Assembly: GCA_017555585.1 (NCBI GenBank)
Contig: JAFZGA010000005.1
Coordinates: forward strand, 1-64,000
DNA length: 64,000 nt
Source of the DNA: Bacteroidaceae bacterium
GTDB lineage: Bacteria > Bacteroidota > Bacteroidia > Bacteroidales > Bacteroidaceae
Direction: 5' to 3'
Shown here: piece after piece, positions 1 to 7,288 of the stretch
Numbering within the stretch: position 1 is the stretch's first letter
Layout of the letters: each line of letters starts with the position of its first letter
Translations under genes and position numbers: made by a program
Notes under the pieces: generated by a model
The model's database searches: none
What the model saw: only the letters and a program-made list of their open reading frames with translations
Told to the model about the DNA's origin: nothing

Positions 1-471
1 ACACAAAATCGACTGTATGCGCAGTGATAGGTCTCACGAAGCACCGACAAAGTTGGTGCCGTGAGGGTCACGATTAGCGCATACAGTCAAAGACGAGAGT
101 TGACAACGCTTGCTCTTCGCAACCCGCGCTATGCGCGACCAATTGCTGCAAGCGTTGTCTATTAAACAAAGTTTAATTCCGCAGCACCCTGAAAACAAAC
201 GAAAGCCTGGAGTGACGAACAAGCGCCCGACCGAAGGCTCACATTATGTGGCCTGAGCAAAGGGCGTTTGTGAAGATTTTTCCCGAGTGCAAAGCTCTTT
301 GGTACTTTCTGTCGACACAGAAAGTACGTGAAAGCAAGACTACAAAAAGACTAAATGCCAACAGTATTAAGGTTAAAAACTGCTGTGGAATATAACAATC
401 GTTTGCCTGGGGTTGCAAACCCTTACACTCAACCGTGACATATAACATATTCGCCACTACACAACAAAGTA
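1..471. other. Hairpin-rich non-coding region
   Basis: No convincing protein is seen here; the short minus-strand reading frames at 34-222 and 239-457 have no recognisable domain. The stretch is dense with inverted repeats. Bases 11-22 (GACTGTATGCGC) pair exactly with 77-88, with nested arms CTCACG 33-38 / CGTGAG 60-65 and GCACC 41-45 / GGTGC 55-59. Bases 102-113 (GACAACGCTTGC) pair with 148-159, enclosing CGCGC-tat-GCGCG at 125-137. Further arms are ATTAAAC 161-167 / 171-177, an 11-bp perfect pair at 302-312 / 317-327, and GTTTGC 401-406 / GCAAAC 415-420. It could be a structured RNA, a palindromic repeat family, or the end of an element lying outside the window. The sequence alone does not decide. 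Confidence 0.5.
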
Positions 472-522
472 TAATAGTAAAAAAGATGTAGCCAAACGGG
501 GGCTACATCTTTTTTACTATTA
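472..522. terminator. Strong (bidirectional) terminator after manA
   Basis: A perfect stem of about 22 bp (472-493 with 501-522, 7-base loop) has A-rich and T-rich flanks, so it can terminate in either direction. It lies just beyond the manA stop on the minus strand and separates manA from the folded region at 1-471. Confidence 0.85.
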
Positions 523-527
523 GTTCA

Positions 528-1490
528 TCAAATCCAACTTGTAAGCAATTCAAGCTTCTCATTTACATCAAACTTCAAGCTCTCGACATCTGCCGGTACG
601 AGAACGCTCTCGCCCTGACGTATCTCAACGCAGTTGCCCTTACTGTCAGTGACACTGCCGCTGCCGGCAGTACATATAAGTATCACAAACGAATCAAGCT
701 CTGCCAACGGCATCTCGTAAGTCTTTGTAAGCTTGAGCAACGATGTTGTGAAATAGTCGCACGATACAAGCGGTACGCGCTCGTCGTTGCGTGCTTCGTA
801 GTATGTGCGATAGTCGGGCAATACGGTGTAGTCGATGGCGTCCTTGCTCAACTCGGTGTGCAGCTCGCGTGGGTTACCTTTGTCATCCAGGCGGTTGAAA
901 TCGTATATGCGGTATGTGATGTTCGATGTCTGCTGTATCTCGGCAATGAAAGCGCCGGCACCTATAGAGTGTATACGTCCTGCAGGGAGGAAGAAGAGAT
1001 CGCCCTTGTGTATGTCGTACTCCTTAAGAAGGTCTGTAATGGTATTGTCGGCAATGCTCTGCTCATACTCGTCGGGTGTAACCTGCTTCGCGAAGCCTGA
1101 ACGCAGGCGCGCACCGTTGTCGGCATCTACAACATACCACATCTCGGTCTTTCCCTTTGACTGGTGACGTTCCCATGCCAAGGCATCGTCGGGGTGTACC
1201 TGGATTGAGAGGTCCTGACGTGCATCGATGAACTTGATGAGCAATGGGAACTCCATGCCGAAGCGGTCGAAGTTGGCTTTTCCAAGAAGCTGCTCCTTGT
1301 CGCGTGCAATGAGTTCCGGAATCGTCATTCCGTCGTCAGCACCACCGGCAACAACCGATTCGTTTCCTTTTACACCCGAAATCTCCCAGCTCTCGCCAAT
1401 GGCTTTCATATCGGTTTCAATACCTTTGTATGGAGCGATCTTTTCGCCACCCCAAATCAATGACTTAAGAATTGGTCTGAATTTGTACAT
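528..1490 (-). CDS. manA: Mannose-6-phosphate isomerase, class I type
   Basis: Interconverts mannose 6-phosphate and fructose 6-phosphate in the cytoplasm, feeding GDP-mannose synthesis or mannose catabolism. The 320-residue length fits the short bacterial class I form. It starts with the family-typical MYKFRPILKSLIWGGEKIAP. The zinc-site motif IQVHPDD sits at about residues 96-102, and GRIHSIGAG at about 171-179 is followed by an ITYRIYDFNR segment, all in the cupin fold. It starts at an ATG. It lies 44 bases downstream of the FAD oxidoreductase on the same strand and may be read with it, ending at the strong stem-loop at 472-522. Mannose metabolism also features at the far end of the window (GH92 genes), but no direct link is visible. 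Confidence 0.95.
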   Translation of the reverse strand: MYKFRPILKSLIWGGEKIAPYKGIETDMKAIGESWEISGVKGNESVVAGGADDGMTIPELIARDKEQLLGKANFDRFGMEFPLLIKFIDARQDLSIQVHPDDALAWERHQSKGKTEMWYVVDADNGARLRSGFAKQVTPDEYEQSIADNTITDLLKEYDIHKGDLFFLPAGRIHSIGAGAFIAEIQQTSNITYRIYDFNRLDDKGNPRELHTELSKDAIDYTVLPDYRTYYEARNDERVPLVSCDYFTTSLLKLTKTYEMPLAELDSFVILICTAGSGSVTDSKGNCVEIRQGESVLVPADVESLKFDVNEKLELLTSWI

Positions 1491-1534
1491 GATATTCTAT
1501 GTTTACGGTTAATCTTTAAATGTGTATTTGGCTG

Positions 1535-3130
1535 TCATACTCCCAGGTACTCTTTTGCAGAAATAGCACAACGCTCGCCGTCGACAGCTGCCGAGACGAT
1601 ACCACCGGCATATCCTGCTCCTTCGCCACAGGGGAATAGTCCCTCGATCGTGACGTGCTGCAATGTGTCGTTGTCGCGTACTATACGCACTGGCGATGAA
1701 GTGCGTGTCTCCACACCTATCATTGTCGCCTCTGATGTTAGGAAACCACGTGATGTGCGTCCGAAGTTCTCAAATCCGCGTGCAAGGCGTGTCGAAACGA
1801 ACTCGGGTAACCAGAAGTGCATAGGAGAGGAGATCAGTCCCGGGGCGTATGAGCTGCGTGGCAGGTCATAGCTTAGCTTGCGACGTACAAAGTCGGTCAT
1901 TCGCTGTGCCGGTGCTGTCTGCTTGTAGTTACCCATGCGCCAGCAAAGGCGTTCAAGACGTTCTTGGAAATTCATTACACGCAGAGGTGAATCGTCAGCC
2001 ACTTCAGGGATATCGTCGCACTCTATCCTCATGGACGGCAGTAGAACATCTTCGGGGTTTATCTGTACCACCATTCCCGAGTTGCTCCATGCTCCACCGC
2101 GGTGCGATGGTGACATGCCGTTAACAAGCAGCTCCTTGTCGGCCGATGCCGACGGAATGACAACGCCACCGGGGCACATGCAGAAGCTGTACACACCGCG
2201 TCCGTCAACCTGTGTAGTGAAACTGTATTCTGCTGCAGGCAGGTACTTGCCTCTACCGTTAGGTGAGTGATACTGTATGCGGTCTATCAGCTCCGACGGG
2301 TGTTCAAGACGCACTCCTACAGCAAATCCCTTTGCCTCAAGGGCTATGTTGTTGGCGTTGAGCCAGCGGTATACATCCTTTGCCGAATGTCCTGTGGCAA
2401 GTATCACGGCATCGGCGAGTATCTCGCCGTTGTTGGTCCTGATACCCTTTACGCGGTTCTCCTTTATCAGTATCTCCTCCATGCGTGTCTCAAAGCGTAC
2501 CTCGCCGCCGCATGAGTTTATAGTGTTCCTGATGTTCTCTATTACTCTCGGCAGTTTGTCAGTGCCTATATGCGGATGTGCGTCGGCAAGGATCGATGTG
2601 CTTGCACCATGCTGGCAGAATATGTTCAATATGCCCTCAATGCTACCGCGTTTCTTGCTTCGTGTGTATAGCTTGCCGTCAGAGTATGCTCCGGCGCCAC
2701 CCTCGCCGAAGCAGTAGTTCGACTCAGGGTTCACAGTGTGGGTGCGTGATATGTTGGCAAGGTCGACCTTGCGTGTGCGTACGTCCTTACCACGCTCCAC
2801 AACAATGGGGCGCAGTCCGTTCTCAATCAGTTTGAGCGCGGCGAACAGTCCGGCAGGCCCTGCCCCGACGACAATCACCGGCCTGCATGCCGAGACGTCA
2901 GCATAGTCGCGGCGTATGAACTCATCACCTTTCGGTGCCTCGTTGACAAAGACGCGTACCATAAGGTTTACATATATCGTGCGCTGGCGTGCGTCGATGC
3001 TACGTCGTAATACGCGTACCGCATTTATTGTACGCACATCCATGCCTTTTTCACGAGCTATGTATTGCTTGAGCGACTGCTCGTTTGCCGCGTCGCGTGG
3101 CTGTACTCTTATCTGGAATTCGTGTATCAT
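1535..3130 (-). CDS. FAD-dependent oxidoreductase (COG2509-like)
   Basis: A 531-residue flavoprotein of the widespread but poorly characterised FAD-dependent dehydrogenase family. An N-terminal domain of about 80 residues precedes the dinucleotide-binding motif VVGAGPAGLFAAL (about residues 87-99). A second FAD-contact motif near the C-terminus reads FPCGEGAGYAGGIVSAAVDG. Internal GGVVIPSA and CYxFGEGGAGAYSDGK-type segments match the family as I remember it. The substrate is unknown. Its ATG lies 2 bases after the radA stop, so the two are almost certainly co-transcribed, although they share no obvious function. No signal peptide is seen, so it should be cytoplasmic. Confidence 0.85.
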   Translation of the reverse strand: MIHEFQIRVQPRDAANEQSLKQYIAREKGMDVRTINAVRVLRRSIDARQRTIYVNLMVRVFVNEAPKGDEFIRRDYADVSACRPVIVVGAGPAGLFAALKLIENGLRPIVVERGKDVRTRKVDLANISRTHTVNPESNYCFGEGGAGAYSDGKLYTRSKKRGSIEGILNIFCQHGASTSILADAHPHIGTDKLPRVIENIRNTINSCGGEVRFETRMEEILIKENRVKGIRTNNGEILADAVILATGHSAKDVYRWLNANNIALEAKGFAVGVRLEHPSELIDRIQYHSPNGRGKYLPAAEYSFTTQVDGRGVYSFCMCPGGVVIPSASADKELLVNGMSPSHRGGAWSNSGMVVQINPEDVLLPSMRIECDDIPEVADDSPLRVMNFQERLERLCWRMGNYKQTAPAQRMTDFVRRKLSYDLPRSSYAPGLISSPMHFWLPEFVSTRLARGFENFGRTSRGFLTSEATMIGVETRTSSPVRIVRDNDTLQHVTIEGLFPCGEGAGYAGGIVSAAVDGERCAISAKEYLGV

Positions 3131-3132
3131 AA

Positions 3133-4494
3133 TTATCCGAAAATTAGACGGAATGCCTCTTCGACCTTGCCTACAGGCAATACCTCAATGCCGAAGCGTG
3201 AGGTGTCGAGGCGTTTCATGTTGCTCCGTGGCACTATTATCTGTTTGAAACCGAGCTTTGCGGCTTCGCTTATACGTTGTTCTATGCGGTTGACAGGGCG
3301 TATCTCACCCGAAAGTCCAACCTCGCCCGACATGCATATGGTAGGCTCTATCTCAACGTCCATGTTGCTTGATAGTATGGCGCTGATGACCGACAGGTCT
3401 ATGGCAGGGTCGTTCACGCGCAGTCCGCCGGCAATATTGAGATATACATCTTTTTGTGCAAGTTTAAAGCCTACACGCTTTTCGAGCACGGCAAGCAGCA
3501 TGTTCATTCGGCGCACATCGAAACCTGTTGCCGAACGCTGGGGTGTGCCGTATGCCGCAGTGCTTACAAGAGCCTGTGTCTCTATGAGGAACGGGCTTAC
3601 ACCCTCTATTGCCGATGCTATTGCTACACCGCTCATGCCTTTGTGGCGTTCGCTGAGCAACAGCTCCGACGGGTTGGTCACCTTGCGCAGTCCTTCGCGT
3701 TGCATTTCGTAGATGCCTAGCTCGGCTGTGCTGCCGAAACGGTTCTTTATGGAGCGCAATACGCGGTAAAGGTGGTGCTGGTCGCCCTCGAACTGTATGA
3801 CCACGTCTACAATATGTTCCAGGATTTTTGGACCGGCTATTGTGCCGTCCTTTGTGATGTGGCCAATGAGAATGACGGGGACATTCTTCTCCTTTGCGAA
3901 TTTCAGCAACATTGCCGTACATTCGCGAATCTGTGATATGCTTCCCGGTGACGAATCGACGGTCTCGCTGCTCATGGTCTGTATGGAGTCGATGACAAGC
4001 AGTTCGGGGTTGACATTCTTTATGTGTGTGAATATTGTCTCGAGTGATGTCTCGCATACGATATGGCAGTTGCCGCGTTCGTGGGTGATGCGGTCGGCAC
4101 GTAGCTTTATCTGCTGTACGCTCTCCTCGCCCGATACATACAGGACCTTGCGCTGTGGCAGTCCCAAGATGGTCTGCAACACGAGTGTCGATTTGCCTAT
4201 TCCCGGCTCTCCGCCCAACAGCACCAGCGATCCGGGTACAAGGCCACCGCCAAGTACACGGTTCAGTTCGCTGTCGCGCATATCCATGCGTGGCAGCTCG
4301 TCGGTAGCTACATCGTCAATGAGTACAGGCAGTGACAGTGTCCTGTCACTGCCGGATACACGTGAAAGCGGCGTGTTGCGCACAACTTTCTCGGTGAAAC
4401 TGTTCCATGCTCCGCATGACGGGCATTTGCCGGCCCACTTTGGCGATTCATAACCGCACTCGTTGCATAAAAATATACTCTTCTCTTTTGCCAT
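3133..4494 (-). CDS. radA: DNA repair protein RadA
   Basis: A RecA-like ATPase that promotes branch migration in recombinational repair. The 453-residue protein shows all family parts in order: an N-terminal C4 zinc finger (C10, C13, C24, C27; CNECGYESPKW...CPSCGAW), a Walker A motif GGEPGIGKST at about 94-103, the RadA-specific KNRFG motif (IKNRFGSTAELGIYEM), and a C-terminal Lon-like domain with GGLRVNDPAIDL and GEVGLSGEIRPV. The ATG at 4494 places the zinc finger at the expected distance. It sits 6 bases after the CPBP gene and 2 bases before the FAD oxidoreductase, inside a tight minus-strand run. Confidence 0.97.
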   Translation of the reverse strand: MAKEKSIFLCNECGYESPKWAGKCPSCGAWNSFTEKVVRNTPLSRVSGSDRTLSLPVLIDDVATDELPRMDMRDSELNRVLGGGLVPGSLVLLGGEPGIGKSTLVLQTILGLPQRKVLYVSGEESVQQIKLRADRITHERGNCHIVCETSLETIFTHIKNVNPELLVIDSIQTMSSETVDSSPGSISQIRECTAMLLKFAKEKNVPVILIGHITKDGTIAGPKILEHIVDVVIQFEGDQHHLYRVLRSIKNRFGSTAELGIYEMQREGLRKVTNPSELLLSERHKGMSGVAIASAIEGVSPFLIETQALVSTAAYGTPQRSATGFDVRRMNMLLAVLEKRVGFKLAQKDVYLNIAGGLRVNDPAIDLSVISAILSSNMDVEIEPTICMSGEVGLSGEIRPVNRIEQRISEAAKLGFKQIIVPRSNMKRLDTSRFGIEVLPVGKVEEAFRLIFG

Positions 4495-4500
4495 GGCAAA

Positions 4501-5118
4501 TTACATTATCGGGAACCAGATGAAAACGGCAACATCCCACAAGGCGTGTGACAAAATTATGGCAGCAAAGCGTTGTGGGTAGAGCCTGTAGAGCAATCCC
4601 CATGCCGCACCGGCTACAAGGGCTGCCATTGTGAGCATGAAGTTGCATGAACCAGCATGCACAAGCGCATATATGAGTGTTGTTACCACAAAACCAATGT
4701 TAGGGTTCCAACGCGCTGAAAGTGTCTGTTGTACATATCCTCGCCAGAATATCTCCTCGGCAGGGCCGATGAGAAAGAGCATGAGCGCAGTCAGCAGCCA
4801 GGGCGATTCACCTTCCTTCATGGAATATATGGTGTCGACCTGCGGACGTGCAAAGTCGAACATTATCTGTGACAGCTTGTCGCCTATCCAGAATGCGCCC
4901 CACAGTGCCACGGCAATGGCAATGCCAAGGAATATATCGGCAGGCTTTATCTGTATCTTACGCCACCAACCCGGGTTGAAGATTGTTGCACATAGTGAGA
5001 GTGTACAGGCTGCACCAGTCATCGTCCACCAGAAGTTTACGTGCGGAGCTGTCCATGGACTGAACATTACGGTCCATAGCGCTGTTGCCAGCACTATTGT
5101 GAAGAGAAGTCTTTTCAT
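4501..5118 (-). CDS. CPBP family intramembrane protease
   Basis: A 205-residue multi-pass membrane protein with the motifs of the CPBP (Rce1/Abi-like) glutamic peptidase family: EEIFWRG (E121, E122, R126), a histidine in YALVHAG at about residue 154, and a C-terminal ILSHALWD with H191. These acidic and histidine residues form the membrane-embedded active site in the family. Several hydrophobic segments span the chain. Its ATG overlaps the stop of the upstream prenyltransferase (ATGA), which indicates translational coupling. Bacterial relatives act in protein maturation or bacteriocin self-immunity, but the substrate here is unknown. A second member of the family is at 28507-29376. Confidence 0.88.
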   Translation of the reverse strand: MKRLLFTIVLATALWTVMFSPWTAPHVNFWWTMTGAACTLSLCATIFNPGWWRKIQIKPADIFLGIAIAVALWGAFWIGDKLSQIMFDFARPQVDTIYSMKEGESPWLLTALMLFLIGPAEEIFWRGYVQQTLSARWNPNIGFVVTTLIYALVHAGSCNFMLTMAALVAGAAWGLLYRLYPQRFAAIILSHALWDVAVFIWFPIM

Positions 5119-6050
5119 AGAAGTGAATCAAGTAGTGCCGAAACGATGCATACGACAGAGAATGTCATGCTGAATGCCAGCTGCAATTTTGCTGTGTTCT
5201 CATCAACGCCGGTCACAGCTTTCATGCCCTCAGTAGGGAGCTTGAGCATTGCACGGCAGTTGTCGATTGCCGGTTTGAGTGTAATCAACACGGCAACAGC
5301 TCCGGCAGGCATGGCTCTGCATAGTATGCCGGCTACAATGCATAAGAACGGAATGATGAGCTCGGCAAGATAGATATATACCGATGCGCGTTTGCCCATG
5401 AGCATTGCAAATGTCTTGATTCCGGCACGTTTGTCGTGCTCGATGTCACGTGCGTTGTTTATGTGCAGGATACCTACAGTTATGAGTCCTATAGGGAGAA
5501 CAAGCCACAATGACTTTGCGACAATGCTGCCTGTTGCCACGTACGATGTGCCGAGAATAGGCAGTACCGAATAGGTGAGGAATATGTCCAAATCGCCCAA
5601 GGCATGATATTTGAGCATAGGGTACAGCAGTGTCAGTACGCAACCTGCCAAACCGAAATAGAGTGTAGGCAAGCCGGTGCAATATGCCAGTGCAAGTCCC
5701 GATGCTACAGCCACTACGAGCAACCATGTTGCCAGCTTCTTTATTTCGCATGCCTGGAACTCTCCGCTTGTTATTGATGTTCCTCCGACGGTGTCCTCAC
5801 GGTCTACACCCTTCTTGAAATCGAAATAGTCGCTCCATGTGTTGCCTGCCGCGTGAAAGACTATGATTGTGAGCAGAGTCCACAGGCCAATAAGCCAATT
5901 TATTGATTCGCCAGCCCAAAAAAGGTATGACAATGTCGCTACAACCGGCATAGATGAAGCCGGGAAAGACCAAGGACGTGTTGCTATCAACCACGCCTTG
6001 AAACCATGTTTTTTCTTTTCCATATAATGTGTGTTGTAATGTGTGTCCAT
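5115..6050 (-). CDS. menA: UbiA-family prenyltransferase, MenA-like
   Basis: Probably 1,4-dihydroxy-2-naphthoate polyprenyltransferase, which attaches the isoprenoid tail in menaquinone synthesis at the inner membrane. The 311-residue chain has about eight or nine hydrophobic helices. The two aspartate-rich UbiA motifs are present: NTWSDYFDFKKGVDRED (about residues 70-86) and NNARDIEHDKRAGIKT further on. ATG codons exist at 6050 and nine codons later (MEKKKHGFKAW), and the later one matches where many MenA proteins begin. A possible -7 element (TATCTTCGC) lies at 6063-6071 on the minus strand. No other men genes are in the window, so the naphthoate substrate is inferred from family resemblance. 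Confidence 0.85.
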   Translation of the reverse strand: MDTHYNTHYMEKKKHGFKAWLIATRPWSFPASSMPVVATLSYLFWAGESINWLIGLWTLLTIIVFHAAGNTWSDYFDFKKGVDREDTVGGTSITSGEFQACEIKKLATWLLVVAVASGLALAYCTGLPTLYFGLAGCVLTLLYPMLKYHALGDLDIFLTYSVLPILGTSYVATGSIVAKSLWLVLPIGLITVGILHINNARDIEHDKRAGIKTFAMLMGKRASVYIYLAELIIPFLCIVAGILCRAMPAGAVAVLITLKPAIDNCRAMLKLPTEGMKAVTGVDENTAKLQLAFSMTFSVVCIVSALLDSLL

Positions 6051-6172
6051 ATATATATTAGTGCGAAGATAGCGATAAATGAGTAAAATATCGCTTCTTT
6101 ATTCCAATAATTATTTCTAAATTCGCAAATGTGAGTGCTTATCCTGAATAATCTGTTCAATTTTATCCTGTA

Positions 6173-7171
6173 ATGAGGCTGTATACCGACACTTCCATGA
6201 TATACGAGGGCGTGGAAAATTCCTTCTTTCTTGTAGAGGGAAATTCCGATGCCGCATTCAACGGATATATCAGGAACAACACGAAGCGTATCGCGGCGTT
6301 CCTGCAACAGCAGGGTATAGATGTCGGTAATTTCAATATTGTTTCTCCTGCCCGCCTGGATGTTGCTTCTATAAAGGAACTTGTTCTGCGTCAACAGCCT
6401 GCACTTGCCGAAGAGGAGGTCGCAGGCAAGGTGGCTGAATTCAAAGCGGCAAATGGCCTGTGCCGAAGCCGCTTGCTGTTTGTAAGTGATGCTGGATATG
6501 ATGCAGAAGGCCGTTTTGAGGCCAAGGTGTTCTGTGAAGATGATTTTGGCAGCACCGATTCGGAGTTCCTGTTTAAACTGAACAGTTTTCTTGACCTCAT
6601 TGTCGCGTATCATGCCGAACGGAAGCAACAGGCACTGCAGCATCCGGGAACGATAAGATACAGGTTGCCGGCAGGCGAGGAACGTGACGCTTTGCGCGAG
6701 CAGGACAATTACGAATGTCTGTGCAACGATATTCTTGCCGAAAGCATCTGTGAGTGTGGGAATGTCGAGGTTAGTCCAATCCTTTTCGATGAGAATTTCA
6801 ATATCTCCTTGCCACTTTATCCGCAAGTGACAATAAAATTAGAACCGTTGCCAAAGGCACTTTATATCCTCTTTCTGCAACATCCTGAAGGTATCGTCTT
6901 GAAAGAGATACAGCTGTATGAAGATGAGCTGAAAAAGATATACAGCCATGTGTCAGGACGTAAGAATCCGACAGTGATAAACCGTATGTTCCGTTCGCTC
7001 GTCGACCCTACGGACAATCCGTTGCATAAGAATCTTTCGATGATAAGAAAGTGTTTCACAAGCAAATTGAACTATAATATCGCACGTAATTATATCCCGG
7101 CGCATGGTCGTACAAAGGCACATTCTATTCCTATCGAGAGCGAATATGTGATAATGCCGGAGATCATATGA
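6173..7171 (+). CDS. Uncharacterised Bacteroidales protein
   Basis: A 332-residue soluble protein with no signal peptide or membrane segment, read divergently from the menA-type gene. I recognise no named family. The N-terminal half (about 1-210) is mixed alpha/beta, with the acidic segment FEAKVFCEDDFGSTDSEFLF. The C-terminal part from about 215 (KLEPLPKALYILFLQHPEGI, then VDPTDNPLHKNLSMIRKCF) resembles a C-terminal domain I recall in many Bacteroidota hypothetical proteins. Its helical pattern could be a winged helix; this is recollection, not a search result. An opposing 279-codon frame covers much of it, but codon use and domain resemblance favour this strand. A terminator follows at 7196. 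Confidence 0.7.
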   Translation: MRLYTDTSMIYEGVENSFFLVEGNSDAAFNGYIRNNTKRIAAFLQQQGIDVGNFNIVSPARLDVASIKELVLRQQPALAEEEVAGKVAEFKAANGLCRSRLLFVSDAGYDAEGRFEAKVFCEDDFGSTDSEFLFKLNSFLDLIVAYHAERKQQALQHPGTIRYRLPAGEERDALREQDNYECLCNDILAESICECGNVEVSPILFDENFNISLPLYPQVTIKLEPLPKALYILFLQHPEGIVLKEIQLYEDELKKIYSHVSGRKNPTVINRMFRSLVDPTDNPLHKNLSMIRKCFTSKLNYNIARNYIPAHGRTKAHSIPIESEYVIMPEII

Positions 7172-7195
7172 TTGTACTTTTGCTTAATAAAAGTA

Positions 7196-7223
7196 AACAG
7201 CAGGTGTAAAACTTGCTGTTTTT
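7196..7223 (+). terminator. Terminator after the 332-residue gene
   Basis: Stem AACAGCAGGT / ACTTGCTGTT (one G-U pair, 5-base loop) followed by a T run, 25 bases past the stop. Its 3' arm overlaps the -33 element of the thrA promoter. Confidence 0.75.
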
Positions 7224-7244
7224 CCGTGAAATTAATATTTTTGC
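7212..7244 (+). promoter_or_regulatory. Bacteroidota-type promoter for thrA
   Basis: CTTG at 7212-7215, a 20-base spacer, then TATTTTTGC at 7236-7244, matching the TTG / TAnnTTTGC consensus. The expected transcript starts near 7250. Its short leader holds a small stem-loop, TGCGC-aagta-GCGCA, at 7255-7269, ahead of the ATG at 7289. No leader peptide rich in threonine or isoleucine is visible. Confidence 0.65.
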
Positions 7245-7288
7245 AACTTGATATCTGCGCAAGTAGCGCATGTTAAAAACAGAATTAG

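Noticed and set aside
239..457. 72-codon minus-strand frame in the hairpin-rich region
   Set aside because: No homology recognised and it spans perfect inverted repeats; more likely non-coding.
5987..6826. 279-codon minus-strand frame opposite the 332-residue gene
   Set aside because: No domain, unnatural composition, and it runs antisense to a better-supported gene; treated as a shadow.
7245..7288. Threonine attenuator in the thrA leader
   Set aside because: The leader is too short and has no Thr/Ile-rich peptide; only a small stem-loop is seen.
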